Source of the DNA: Paractinoplanes pyxinae
Lineage (GTDB): Bacteria; Actinomycetota; Actinomycetes; Mycobacteriales; Micromonosporaceae
Direction of reading: 5' to 3'
NCBI RefSeq assembly: GCF_026626335.1
Contig: NZ_JAPNTZ010000004.1
Span: 310,001 to 374,000 of the forward strand
DNA length: 64,000 nucleotides
The notes under the pieces: model-generated
Database searches by the model: none
What the model saw: the letters and a program-made list of their open reading frames with translations, nothing else
Told to the model about the DNA's origin: nothing
Shown: piece after piece, positions 1 through 7,695 of the stretch
Position numbering within the stretch: position 1 is the first letter of the stretch
Layout: every line of letters begins with the position of its first letter
Translations under genes and position numbers: made by a program

Positions 1-497
1 CCGGCCAGGATGCGGGCGATGCCGACGACGACCAGCGCCAGACCGCCGAGCACCCAGAGCCGGGCCTCGCGCATCTTGCCCGCGCTGACCGCCAGGCCGT
101 TGCGCTCGAGGGTGTCGCGCAGCTGCTCGATGGCGGAGGCGACCCACTGGTCGTTCGGCAGGTCCCGGGTGCGCACGCCGTGGCCGGCCGCGTTGTAGAT
201 CGCGCTGTCCAGCGGGGTCACGCCGGCCGGCAGCGGGCCGGTGCGGACCAGGGTGCGGCCGGGGCCGGTGCCCAGCGCGTTGGCCGCCCGCAGGCCGCCC
301 ATCGACGCGTAGATGGCCAGGCGGTCGCCGCCGTTGAGGTAGGCCACCTGCTGCGGGCCGAGGTTGTCGACGCGGGCCCCGCGGTCGCCCCGGAACAGCG
401 CCTTGCGGTGGACGGCGGCGATGACGGCGATCGCGATCATCGCCCCGATGAAGTAGGTGAGAAAGGTCGGACCGGAGATACCCCAGGTGTCGTTCAT
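1..497 (-). CDS. TIGR04222-type membrane protein (partial, 3' end outside window)
   Basis: Only the N-terminal ~165 residues are in the window; the gene runs off the left edge. Translating the minus strand from the ATG at 497 gives a first membrane helix (about residues 11-31, FLTYFIGAMIAIAVIAAV), a cytoplasmic stretch with the segment LGPQQVAYLNGGDRLAIYAS, and a second hydrophobic helix near residue 150. This LGP-x-x-AYL-x-GG arrangement is what I associate with the TIGR04222 family of actinobacterial membrane proteins, often with a low-complexity Gly/Ser C-terminus. The start is supported by a GGAGG ribosome site 8-9 bases upstream. Function unknown. Confidence 0.75.
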   Translation of the reverse strand, partial: MNDTWGISGPTFLTYFIGAMIAIAVIAAVHRKALFRGDRGARVDNLGPQQVAYLNGGDRLAIYASMGGLRAANALGTGPGRTLVRTGPLPAGVTPLDSAIYNAAGHGVRTRDLPNDQWVASAIEQLRDTLERNGLAVSAGKMREARLWVLGGLALVVVGIARILA

Positions 498-564
498 GGA
501 CCGGACCTCCGTTGCTCGTCGCAGCGTCTGACCCTGATTGTGCAGGCGCGCGCAACCTTTGTGA

Positions 565-1176
565 TCAGGCCCTTCGGACGGCTTCCTCGACCAGGTCGAG
601 GACCCGGCTGAGCTCGCCCGGCGGGCGGCCCGTGGCCAGGTGGAGCACGAGACCGTCGTAGGCCAGCTCGAGGAACTGGGTCAGCACCTCGACCGGGACG
701 TCGTCGCGCAGCACGCCGGCCTCCCGCTGGCGCTGCAGCCGCTCGCGGGTGGCATCGGCGATGGCCGCGGCGCGCTCGGTCCAGCGCTTGGCGAACGCCG
801 GGTCGGTGCGCAGCCGGCGGGACACCTCGAGCTGGGTGCCGAGCCAGCCGGCCGTGTCGCCCTCGCTGCCGCCGGCCCGGGCCAGCAGGTCACGCATCAC
901 CTGGACGAGGCCGTTGCGGGCCACCGTCTCGACCATCGCGGCCGCGTCGTCCTCGGCGACGGCCAGGAACAGCGATTCCTTGTCGCGGAAATGGTGGAAA
1001 ATCGCACCGCGGGACAGCCCGGTTGCGTCCTCGAGCCGCCGGACTGTCGCACCCTCGTAACCGAACCGCGCGAAACAGTCGCGCGCCGCGGCGAGAATCT
1101 CGGAGCGACGCGCGTCCAGCTGGTCCTGACTCACTCTGGGCACGCTCTGGATCGTGTCACGTGCCCCCTTTGCCAT
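565..1176 (-). CDS. acnR: TetR-family regulator, AcnR-like
   Basis: A 203-residue TetR repressor. The helix-turn-helix lies at about residues 43-63 with the signature GYEGATVRRLE, then SRGAIFHHF and DKESLFLA. From memory this block is nearly the same in AcnR of corynebacteria and mycobacteria, the repressor of aconitase, and the C-terminal half also resembles AcnR. The target would be the acnA gene at 8.3-11.1 kb; in mycobacteria the two genes are adjacent, here they are about 7 kb apart. The ATG at 1176 has no clear Shine-Dalgarno; a GTG at 1143 (VPRVSQDQL) is an alternative start that fits family length. A 16-mer shared with the acnA promoter sits at 1182-1197, directly upstream, which suggests autoregulation. 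Confidence 0.85.
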   Translation of the reverse strand: MAKGARDTIQSVPRVSQDQLDARRSEILAAARDCFARFGYEGATVRRLEDATGLSRGAIFHHFRDKESLFLAVAEDDAAAMVETVARNGLVQVMRDLLARAGGSEGDTAGWLGTQLEVSRRLRTDPAFAKRWTERAAAIADATRERLQRQREAGVLRDDVPVEVLTQFLELAYDGLVLHLATGRPPGELSRVLDLVEEAVRRA

Positions 1177-1181
1177 GCAAT

Positions 1182-1197
1182 CCGTACGTACGTCTTG
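1182..1197 (-). promoter_or_regulatory. Putative AcnR operator upstream of acnR
   Basis: The plus-strand sequence CCGTACGTACGTCTTG contains a self-complementary core (CGTACGTACG). It matches 15 of 16 bases of CCGTACGTCCGTCTTG at 11168-11183 upstream of acnA, in the same orientation relative to the minus-strand genes. Seen directly; assignment to AcnR is inferred from the sharing. Confidence 0.5.
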
Positions 1198-1285
1198 GCA
1201 AGGCGCCCGGACGGCCCGGCCTGATGACAGCAATAACGCGGCTCCGGACTGTTCGCTGCCCTATCCGCTCACGTAAAGTGCCCGG

Positions 1286-1936
1286 GTGCCTCTTGTCCTG
1301 ATCGCCCTCGACGACACCCTGCTCGACCGCAGCGGTGCGTTCCGGCTGTGGGCCAAGGGATTCCTCGATGAGATCGGGGCGCCACAGGACGACCTCGACT
1401 GGTTACTCTCCGTCGACGCGGACGGCCTGACCTCGCGTTGGGACCTGGCCGACCTGATCCTCGAGCGCTATCAGTTGTCCATTCCGTCGATCGACATCGT
1501 CGAGGAACTGCACGAGGGCCCGCTCGCTCACGAGAAGCTCGACCCGCTCGTGGGCTGCGCGCTGCAGATCGCCAAGGACGCCGGCCTCGTCCCCGTGGTC
1601 GTCACCAACGGGCACGCCGAGATCCAGGACGTGCGCATACGGCGTACGGGCCTGGACCGTTATGTCGCCGACTGGGTGATCTCGGAGCAGGCCGGGGTGA
1701 GCAAACCCAACCCGCGCATCTTCGCGCTGGCCGCCCAGCGGGTGCGGATGCGGCTGGGCGGGGCCTGGGTGGTGGGTGACAGTCCCGAGGCCGACATCGG
1801 CGGCGCCGCGGCCATGGGTCTGCCCAGCGTGTGGCTGCACCGCGGCCGCGAATGGGTGGACAACCGGTTCGCCCCGACCGAGATCGTCGGCAACGTGATC
1901 CAGGGGATCTCGGCCATCATGGCCGCCGCCCGTTAA
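1286..1936 (+). CDS. HAD-superfamily protein lacking the catalytic nucleophile
   Basis: A 216-residue HAD-like protein with a Rossmann core and a helical cap of the short-chain phosphatase type. Motif II is present (VVVTNG, about residue 109), motif III Lys (SKPNPRIF) and motif IV (VGDSPEADIGGA) are intact. Motif I reads IALDDTLLD at residues 7-15; the family pattern is D-x-D, and the first Asp, the nucleophile, is Ala here (codon GCC in place of GAC). Phosphatase activity is therefore doubtful; a binding or structural role is possible. It is transcribed divergently from the AcnR-like gene. The GTG at 1286 gives the family's normal N-terminus. Confidence 0.8.
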   Translation: MPLVLIALDDTLLDRSGAFRLWAKGFLDEIGAPQDDLDWLLSVDADGLTSRWDLADLILERYQLSIPSIDIVEELHEGPLAHEKLDPLVGCALQIAKDAGLVPVVVTNGHAEIQDVRIRRTGLDRYVADWVISEQAGVSKPNPRIFALAAQRVRMRLGGAWVVGDSPEADIGGAAAMGLPSVWLHRGREWVDNRFAPTEIVGNVIQGISAIMAAAR

Positions 1937-2086
1937 ATAGGTTGCGGCCCTCCGGCGATGTCCGGGAGAGTGTGCGCAGTTGCCCGCAGAAGGGCCTGAG
2001 AGAGGGAGGTGTGAACGCATGGCTGTCGTTGCGATGACCCGCGTCCGGATTCACCTTCTTCCTTCCTCTCTCAAGGAGACCCTCCA
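1937..2086 (+). promoter_or_regulatory. Structured 5' leader of the RIO1-type kinase gene with small upstream ORFs
   Basis: The 150-base gap holds two long complementary arms: 1995-2009 (CCTGAGAGAGGGAGG) and 2061-2076 (CCTTCCTCTCTCAAGG). They can pair over 15 base pairs with one bulged A and one G-T pair. The second arm includes AAGG of the kinase Shine-Dalgarno AAGGAG (2073-2078), which would be masked. The first arm holds GGGAGG, spaced 9 bases before an ATG at 2019 that opens a 46-codon frame ending at 2159, overlapping the kinase start out of frame. A GTG at 2011 opens an 8-codon frame VNAWLSLR. This looks like a translational control leader. No known riboswitch is recognised. Confidence 0.45.
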
Positions 2087-3004
2087 GTGCGTGAGCACGA
2101 CTCTTTCGGCCCGGCCACCATGCGCCGCGGCCGTCGCAAGTTCGACGACGACGATCTGACCTTCGAGAAGCGCAGCGGTCCCGGGCCGCAGCTTCAGGAG
2201 GACCCCGACCTGCCCGACACCGGTGACGGCTGGTCCACCTGGGACGGCGCGCTGCACGGTCCCGTGCCCAGACCCGATTGGGTACGCACGGAGCACGCCG
2301 CGGTCGACACGGAGCTCGGCATGCTGAAGACCGGCAAAGAGGCCGACGTGTTCCTCGTACGCCGGGAAGTGCCCGACACCGACAAGGTGAGCATGCTGGC
2401 CGCCAAGCGCTACCGCGACGGCGACCACCGGCTCTTCCACCGCGACGCCGGCTACCTCGAGGGCCGCCGGGTCCGCCGCTCCCGGGAGATGCGGGCCATG
2501 ACCAACCGCACCTCGTTCGGTAAAGAGATGATCGCCGGGCAGTGGGCGATGGCCGAGTTCGGCGCGCTCACCCATCTGTGGCAGGTCGGCCAGGAGAGCG
2601 GCCTGGTGCGCGTGCCCTACCCGGTGCAGCTGATCGGCACCGAGCTGATGATGGAGTTCATCGGCGACTGGGAGACCGGCGAGGCGGCGCCCCGGCTGGC
2701 GCAGGTGCGGGCCGACCCCGACCAGCTGGCCGACCTGTGGCGGCAGATGACCGACGCGCTGTCGGTGCTGGCCCGGGCGCAGGTGGCGCACGGCGACCTC
2801 TCGCCCTACAACACGATGGTGCACGAGGGGCGGCTGGTGCTCATCGACCTGCCGCAGATCGTGGACGTGGTGGCCAACCCGCAGGGTGGCGACTTCATCG
2901 CCCGCGACGTGCGCAACGTGGCGGCCTGGTTCACCCAGCGCGGGCTGAAGGTGGACGCGGACGAGCTGCTCGAAAGGCTGCTCTACGAGGCGGGCCTCAA
3001 ATGA
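2087..3004 (+). CDS. RIO1-family atypical serine kinase/ATPase
   Basis: A 305-residue protein with a charged, acidic N-terminus (residues 1-60) and a RIO kinase fold. The phosphate loop reads KTGKEADVF (81-89), the ATP-binding Lys lies in LAAKRY (about 107), the catalytic loop is HGDLSPYN (235-242, Asp 237) and the metal-binding segment is LIDLPQ (Asp 254). RIO kinases lack the usual activation loop; eukaryotic members act in ribosome maturation, bacterial ones are little characterised. GTG start at 2087 with AAGGAG 8 bases upstream, in a hairpin. A 16-bp terminator stem follows the stop. Confidence 0.88.
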   Translation: MREHDSFGPATMRRGRRKFDDDDLTFEKRSGPGPQLQEDPDLPDTGDGWSTWDGALHGPVPRPDWVRTEHAAVDTELGMLKTGKEADVFLVRREVPDTDKVSMLAAKRYRDGDHRLFHRDAGYLEGRRVRRSREMRAMTNRTSFGKEMIAGQWAMAEFGALTHLWQVGQESGLVRVPYPVQLIGTELMMEFIGDWETGEAAPRLAQVRADPDQLADLWRQMTDALSVLARAQVAHGDLSPYNTMVHEGRLVLIDLPQIVDVVANPQGGDFIARDVRNVAAWFTQRGLKVDADELLERLLYEAGLK

Positions 3005-3017
3005 GATGCCGGACGTT

Positions 3018-3055
3018 CCGGCCGCGGCCGCCTGCGACGAGGCGGCCGCGGCCGG
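3018..3055. terminator. Bidirectional terminator hairpin
   Basis: A perfect 16-bp stem with a 6-base loop (GCGACG): arm CCGGCCGCGGCCGCCT and its complement. It lies between the convergent kinase (ends 3004) and DUF2630 (ends 3063) genes, so it can serve both. There is no clear T-tract, as is common in actinomycetes. Confidence 0.75.
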
Positions 3056-3062
3056 TGCGTCG

Positions 3063-3308
3063 TCACTGCAGGTAGCCCTCGACCTCGCCGACGCTGTGGG
3101 CCTGCTCGGCGTCCGGGTTGTTGCCCACCTCGCGGGCGGCCCGGCGCCGGCGCAGCAGGTCCCAGCACTGGTCCAGGGCCTCCTCCAGATCCTTGAGCCG
3201 GGCGTGCTCCTCACTCGAGGAGATCTCGCCCTTGCCCAGCTGCTCGCGCAGCTTGTGCTCCTCATCGACCAGGCCGTGGATCCGGCTCAGCACAGTCTTG
3301 TCATCCAT
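3063..3308 (-). CDS. DUF2630 family protein
   Basis: An 81-residue, strongly charged, mostly helical protein. It begins MDDKTVLSRIHGLVDEEH and has the segment LEEALDQCWDLLRRRRA followed by NPDAEQAHSVGEVEGYLQ at the C-terminus, the pattern I recognise as DUF2630, common in actinobacteria. No function is known for the family. The ATG at 3308 gives the usual length. It lies alone between the terminator and the ABC permease gene. Confidence 0.85.
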   Translation of the reverse strand: MDDKTVLSRIHGLVDEEHKLREQLGKGEISSSEEHARLKDLEEALDQCWDLLRRRRAAREVGNNPDAEQAHSVGEVEGYLQ

Positions 3309-3358
3309 GCGGGGAAGCCTATGCGCTGACCTCTCAGGGTGGGACGTCACCGTGGTCA

Positions 3359-4201
3359 CTACTGGTCGCGGCGCTGGAAGGCCAGCCCGGCCAGGGCGAG
3401 CACGAGGGCGACCCAGAGGAGCGCCCAGAGCAGGTACACGACGGTCAGCGGGGCCGAGCTGAGGAACGGATGGCCCTCGAACGCCTCGCTGAACTGCGAC
3501 AACAGGGACGGGTCCTGGAACGCGCGCATCGCGCCGCGCCACAAACCGTCAGTGGGCAGCAGCATCTGCGAGACGGTGCCGATGCGCTCGACGCTCTCGT
3601 TGCCCAGCGCCTTGCCGAGGCCGCCGACCACACCGGCGATCCAGGTGGCGCCGAACAGGCCGACCGCCACCACGCCCGAGGCCATCGGCGAGATCACCGT
3701 GGACAGCAGCAGCCCCAGGGTCAGCAGTGTGACGGCCTGGGCCGCCAGCAGGGCGAGTCCGGTCACCGGATCGGGTGGCCAGTAGCCGGTCGTAATCTTC
3801 ACGATGACGAGCTGGGCCGCGCCGGCCACGGCCACGAAACCGGCGCCGAAGCCGACCAGGCCGAGCCACTTGCCCAGCAGCACCTGCACCCGGCGTACGG
3901 GCCGGGCCAGCACGGCCAGCGCGATGCCCGACTCCGACTCGCCGGCCACGGTCGGTCCGGCCAGGAAAGCCGTGCCGAGCGCGGCGATCAGGCTGAGGCC
4001 GAACATCACCAGGTTGAGCACGAGGGCGGCCGCCAGCTTCGACTCGCCGCTGGTCAGACCGCCGTACTCGGCGTTGATCCGCGAAAAGCCCCAGGCACTG
4101 AGCGAGAGCAAAAGAATTGTCAGTACGGCCAACGAGCGCAGCACCCGTCGGCGAGCAGCCTCGCGCAGCGTCAGACCGGCCACGGTGAGCACGATCCTCA
4201 T
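3359..4201 (-). CDS. ABC-2 type transporter permease
   Basis: A 280-residue membrane protein with about six hydrophobic helices: one after the N-terminal MRIVLTVAGLTLREAARRR, others around residues 55-80, 107-130, 140-165, 175-195 and 250-275. The segment GPTVAGESESGIALAVLARPVRR is typical of the cytoplasmic loop of ABC-2 permeases. The start overlaps the stop of the ATPase gene by 4 bp (ATGA), so the pair is translationally coupled. It is the last gene of the sigma/anti-sigma/ABC operon. Substrate unknown. Confidence 0.88.
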   Translation of the reverse strand: MRIVLTVAGLTLREAARRRVLRSLAVLTILLLSLSAWGFSRINAEYGGLTSGESKLAAALVLNLVMFGLSLIAALGTAFLAGPTVAGESESGIALAVLARPVRRVQVLLGKWLGLVGFGAGFVAVAGAAQLVIVKITTGYWPPDPVTGLALLAAQAVTLLTLGLLLSTVISPMASGVVAVGLFGATWIAGVVGGLGKALGNESVERIGTVSQMLLPTDGLWRGAMRAFQDPSLLSQFSEAFEGHPFLSSAPLTVVYLLWALLWVALVLALAGLAFQRRDQ

Positions 4202-5094
4202 GAGTCCTCCCCGCCGCGGATGATGTCGAGCAGGCGCTCCTCGAGGGTGATCCGCCCGGGTTCCACGGCGTGCACCCGGACGCCGAGTTTCACCAGCTCC
4301 GCCACCAGGTCGGGCACCTCGTCCAGGTCGCCGATCGGCACCACGAACATGTCGCCCTCACGTCGGTGCTCACCCAGCCGGGCCTCGGCCTCGGGCGTCA
4401 CCCCGTCCAACCGGAGCCGCAGCTCCCGTTGCCCCAGCAGCTCGGCCAGGGTGCCCGAGGTGGCGACCCGGCCGCGGTCGAGGATGACCACCCGGTCGCA
4501 GACCCGCTCCACCTCGCCGATCAGGTGCGAGTTGAGCAGCACGGCGACCTCCCGCTCCCGCAGACTCAGAAGCAGGTCCCGCACGTCGGCCCGGCCGATC
4601 GGGTCGAGTGCGCTGGTCGGCTCGTCGAGAACCACCAGCCGGGGCCGGGCGACCAGCGCGACCGCCAGGCCGAGGCGTTGCTGCATGCCCTTCGAGAAAC
4701 CGCCTACCCGGTCGCCGGCCCGATCGGCCAGCCCGACCAGGCCGAGACATTCGTGCTGCTCGGCCTCGGGCACGGCCGTGCTCGCCAGCCGCGTGTGCAG
4801 CCGCAGCACCTCGGCCGCGGTCAGCCAGGGCTGGTAGCGGAACAGCTCGGGCAGATAGCCGACCTGAGCCCGCGACTGCGGATCGGTGCCGGGGCGGCCG
4901 AGCAGCATGACCTCGCCCGCGTCCGGGCGGACGAGACCGAGCAGCATCTTGATGACCGTCGTCTTGCCGGCGCCGTTCGGGCCGAGCAGGCCGACCACCT
5001 CGCCCCGGCCGACCGTGAACGTCACGCCGTCCACGGCCTGCCGCCGCCCGTACCGTTTGCGCAGGCCCGACGCCCACACCGCGGGGGAGCTCAC
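4198..5094 (-). CDS. ABC transporter ATP-binding protein
   Basis: A 298-residue ATPase: Walker A GPNGAGKTT (about 38-46), Q-loop region, signature GGFSKGMQQRL (a non-canonical C-loop), Walker B LVVLDEPTSALDP, and switch His in LNSHL. The C-terminal ~80 residues form an extra domain often found in ABC-2 exporters. The GTG at 5094 overlaps the anti-sigma stop by 4 bp (GTGA). A longer frame continues upstream but only shadows the anti-sigma gene. It partners the downstream permease; substrate unknown. Confidence 0.92.
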   Translation of the reverse strand: MSSPAVWASGLRKRYGRRQAVDGVTFTVGRGEVVGLLGPNGAGKTTVIKMLLGLVRPDAGEVMLLGRPGTDPQSRAQVGYLPELFRYQPWLTAAEVLRLHTRLASTAVPEAEQHECLGLVGLADRAGDRVGGFSKGMQQRLGLAVALVARPRLVVLDEPTSALDPIGRADVRDLLLSLREREVAVLLNSHLIGEVERVCDRVVILDRGRVATSGTLAELLGQRELRLRLDGVTPEAEARLGEHRREGDMFVVPIGDLDEVPDLVAELVKLGVRVHAVEPGRITLEERLLDIIRGGEDS

Positions 5095-6146
5095 CGCAAC
5101 CCCCGGGCCACCGTCAGCACCTCGTCCGCGCTGAGCGAACCGGCCACCGCGGTGACCACGCCGTCGCGCACCCAGAGGACCGCGCTCAGCACCCCGTCGC
5201 TCGAGGTGAGCAGGGTGGCCGGGGCGCCGCCGACGTCGACCGGTTTGCTGGTCATCTCCTCCGGCATCACATGCAGCGGCAAGGTCGTGCCGTCGGCGGT
5301 GAAGGTGCGCAACTGCTTGGCGACGTCGGCGGGCAGCCCCGACAGCGACAGCAGATAGTCGCGGGCTGTCGCGAAGGGCACGCCCGTCGAGTACGCGGTG
5401 GGAGCGACCGCCCGGGCCACGATCAGCGACGGCACGTCCTGCTTGCTCGACCACACGGCGGCGGCGCCCGGGCCGGCGGTCAGCCGGAAGCTGCTGCCGT
5501 CGAGACCGGTCGGCATCGGTGGCGGGGTCTCGCCCTGTTTCTTCGCGAAGGCAGTGACTTTGGCCGCCCGGAACGTGAAGCTCGCGCTGATCCGCTGGCC
5601 GGCCTGATACGACGGGTCGCCGGTCACGCCACGAGGGAGTGCGGCGACCCCGGGCAGATCGAGGCCGCTCTCTTTCTCGGCGGCGGCCGCGTTCCCCACG
5701 GGGTGGATTTTCGGGCGCGAGGTGATCTCGACGTCGCCCCACGAGGAGAGGTCGGGCATCGCCATCAGGTCGGCCTGATGCACGGTGACGGGGGCGATGC
5801 GTTCGGTCTTGAAGATCTGGAACCAGTCGCCCGCGGCGGCGGCGCCCGCTCCGGCGAGGAGGACGGCCGCGGCGGCGCCGGCGATGATCGGGCTCCGCCA
5901 AGGGCGAGGCGATTTTCGGGGCGATTTGCCGGGTTTTGCGGAGGCAAGCCGGTGCCAGGCGGCGTCGACGTCCGGGTCGGCGTCGATGTGCAGGGCGCCG
6001 GCGGCGAAGGCGGCGTCGCTCCGGGCGGTGGCCAGTCCTTCGGCGCAGACCGGGCAGGTCGCGACGTGCTCACGGTCGGTGTCGGCCACGCCGAGCGGCT
6101 CGTCCACGAGCCGGCGCAGCACGCCGTCGTCCGGGTGGCGCTTCAT
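5091..6146 (-). CDS. Membrane-anchored zinc anti-sigma factor with extracytoplasmic domain
   Basis: A 351-residue protein. Near the N-terminus is the ZAS motif H-x3-C-x2-C (H27, C31, C34: HVATCPVC), which binds and inhibits ECF sigma factors. One membrane helix lies at about 86-106 (SPIIAGAAAAVLLAGAGAA). The remaining ~240 residues are predicted outside the membrane, with no family I recognise. The start overlaps the sigma gene stop by 4 bp. Being followed by an ABC exporter, it likely senses an envelope signal or the exporter's substrate. Confidence 0.85.
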   Translation of the reverse strand: MKRHPDDGVLRRLVDEPLGVADTDREHVATCPVCAEGLATARSDAAFAAGALHIDADPDVDAAWHRLASAKPGKSPRKSPRPWRSPIIAGAAAAVLLAGAGAAAAGDWFQIFKTERIAPVTVHQADLMAMPDLSSWGDVEITSRPKIHPVGNAAAAEKESGLDLPGVAALPRGVTGDPSYQAGQRISASFTFRAAKVTAFAKKQGETPPPMPTGLDGSSFRLTAGPGAAAVWSSKQDVPSLIVARAVAPTAYSTGVPFATARDYLLSLSGLPADVAKQLRTFTADGTTLPLHVMPEEMTSKPVDVGGAPATLLTSSDGVLSAVLWVRDGVVTAVAGSLSADEVLTVARGLR

Positions 6147-6670
6147 GCGGTCAACTCCTTGCGCAGGGCGAGTTCGGCGCGCCGCACGGTCGTGCCGACG
6201 CTGCCGGGGGAGAGGTCGAGGGCGGCGGCCACCTCGGCGTAGCTGAGGCCGCTGTGCCGCAGAACGAGGGCGACCGCCTGTTTGCGGGGCAGCCGCGCGA
6301 GGGCCGCCCGCACCCGGCGGCGCTCCTCCGAGGCCACCACCGCGTCGGCGACATCCGGCACCACCGCGTCGTGCGGCCGTGCGGCCTGCTCACGGCCGGC
6401 GCGCCGTTTTCCCGTACGAATGTGATTGAGCGCGGTGTGGGCGGCCGCCACGGATAGCCAGGGCAGCGCCTCACCCGCCGGCACGTCGGAGCGGCCGAAG
6501 GTCAGGAACACCTCCTGCGCGACGTCCTCCGCCTCGTCGCGCGACCCCAGCACGCGGGCCGCCACCGCCACCACGCGCGGGTAGGCGGCCCGGAACACCT
6601 GCTCCAGGTCGCCCCGGGCTTTTGACAGGGTCACGCTGTCCTTCCCGCCGTAGGCCAGTGCTAAGTCCAT
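6143..6670 (-). CDS. ECF RNA polymerase sigma factor
   Basis: A 175-residue sigma-70 family protein. Region 2 spans about 22-85 (DLEQVFRAAYPRVV, DEAEDVAQEVFL), and region 4 about 120-172 (LPRKQAVALVLRHSGLSYAEVAAAL then SPGSVGTTVRRAELALRKEL). It heads a four-gene operon with its anti-sigma factor and an ABC exporter, each overlapping the next by 4 bp. The ATG at 6670 lacks a good ribosome site; a GTG at 6634 (VTLSKARGDLEQVF), preceded by GGAAGGA, is a good alternative. It probably also drives its own promoter. Confidence 0.9.
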   Translation of the reverse strand: MDLALAYGGKDSVTLSKARGDLEQVFRAAYPRVVAVAARVLGSRDEAEDVAQEVFLTFGRSDVPAGEALPWLSVAAAHTALNHIRTGKRRAGREQAARPHDAVVPDVADAVVASEERRRVRAALARLPRKQAVALVLRHSGLSYAEVAAALDLSPGSVGTTVRRAELALRKELTA

Positions 6671-6711
6671 GCCAGGTAAGCACCGCCGGCCCCGCGGATG
6701 TGACAGCCCGC

Positions 6712-6831
6712 TCAGAACACGACGTTCACCAGCACCGTCAGCACGACCGAGGCCACCACCGACAGCAGAATCATGCCGAGGCAGCCCAGCGGCCCACCCA
6801 GAAACCGGACTTCCGTGTTCCCGATACGCAT
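6712..6831 (-). CDS. Small conserved membrane protein, 39 aa
   Basis: A short reading frame starting ATG at 6831 and ending TGA at 6712. It encodes an N-terminal charged segment MRIGNTEVRFLGGPLGC followed by one membrane helix (about residues 18-38) and ends NVVF. I recognise very similar short proteins in streptomycetes and other actinomycetes, so it is likely real. It lies between the sigma operon and the beta-lactamase-fold gene, 9 bp downstream of the latter's stop, possibly in the same transcript. Function unknown. Confidence 0.65.
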   Translation of the reverse strand: MRIGNTEVRFLGGPLGCLGMILLSVVASVVLTVLVNVVF

Positions 6832-6840
6832 GGCCCCGGC

Positions 6841-7695
6841 TTACCCGTTCCGCCCGCCCCGAAGCCTGCCGACCAGCTCGCGCGCGACCAGCCCGATTCC
6901 GGCGTCGATCCGGGCCGGATCGGCGGCCGCACCCGGCGGCCGGCGCGTGAAGACGGCCACGGCGAACTGCCCGCCGTCCGGGTAGGTGACCACGCCGGCC
7001 TCATTGCGCACGAGCCCCATCAGCCCGCCGCTCTTGGCCGCCACCCGCACCTCCGCCCCGAATCCGGAAGCGATGCGGTTCCGGGTCAGCTGGTTGCCCA
7101 TCGCCTCACGCACTGGTGCGCCGGCCGGATCCCACCACACCGCGCGCAACAGTTCCACCGTGTCGCGGGCAGTGGTGCGCGAGCCGCGCCGCGGGTCGAG
7201 CGCCGCCGTCCCCGCCAGCGTCTCGCTGAGCCCCGGTGGCGCCGGTTCGAGCCGGGCCATCGCCGCGTAGTCCGCGAACCCGGCCTCGGCGGCCATGCGG
7301 TCCAGCGTCGTTCGCAGGTCACTGTCGATGTGCGTACGCGCGAGGCCTAGCCCGCCGGTGAGGGCGTTCACCCGGTCGATCCCGACCAGCCCGAGCAGTT
7401 CATCGGTCGCCACGTTGTCGCTGATCGTCAGCATCAGGGTCAGGAGGTCGCGCACGGACATCCACACTTCATCCCGCATCAGCGCGATGCCCGTAGGTCC
7501 CGGCGTACGCCCCTCCGAGCGCAGAACGACCCGCCGCGTCCCCTCGATGTCGCGCGCAACGGCCAAAGCAACCTGAATCTTCATGACCGACGCCGGAGTC
7601 ACCAACTCGTCCGCCGCGAACCCGGCCCCCGCACCCTCGGGCAATGGCGCCGCCCAAGCTGTGGCCGTCACGCCCAGCTCGTCGAGCAACGTCAT
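6841..7695 (-). CDS. Class A beta-lactamase-fold serine hydrolase, no signal peptide
   Basis: A 284-residue protein with the three active-site elements of class A penicillin-interacting enzymes: SVMK (S-x-x-K, about residue 39), SDN (in TISDNVATDELL) and KSG (in AAKSGGLMGL) in place of KTG. There is no signal peptide or lipobox: the protein begins MTLLDELGVTATAW, so it is predicted cytosolic, unlike true secreted beta-lactamases. The ATG overlaps the stop of the CoaD-like gene (ATGA), so the two are coupled. It may be a cytosolic esterase or amidase; antibiotic resistance is not implied. Confidence 0.8.
   Translation of the reverse strand: MTLLDELGVTATAWAAPLPEGAGAGFAADELVTPASVMKIQVALAVARDIEGTRRVVLRSEGRTPGPTGIALMRDEVWMSVRDLLTLMLTISDNVATDELLGLVGIDRVNALTGGLGLARTHIDSDLRTTLDRMAAEAGFADYAAMARLEPAPPGLSETLAGTAALDPRRGSRTTARDTVELLRAVWWDPAGAPVREAMGNQLTRNRIASGFGAEVRVAAKSGGLMGLVRNEAGVVTYPDGGQFAVAVFTRRPPGAAADPARIDAGIGLVARELVGRLRGGRNG

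Noticed and set aside
1963..2080. Possible glycine-type riboswitch before the RIO1 kinase (GGGAGAG and CTCTC elements).
   Set aside because: The other conserved glycine aptamer blocks are absent and the downstream gene has no link to glycine metabolism. A simple stem-forming leader explains the elements.
3470..4837. Plus-strand frame of 455 codons opposite the ABC genes.
   Set aside because: Composition is low-complexity Arg/Gln/Ser and it lies wholly opposite the well-supported ABC permease and ATPase.
6841..7695. Secreted class A beta-lactamase conferring resistance.
   Set aside because: No signal peptide or lipobox and KSG in place of KTG; the fold is shared by many esterases and amidases.
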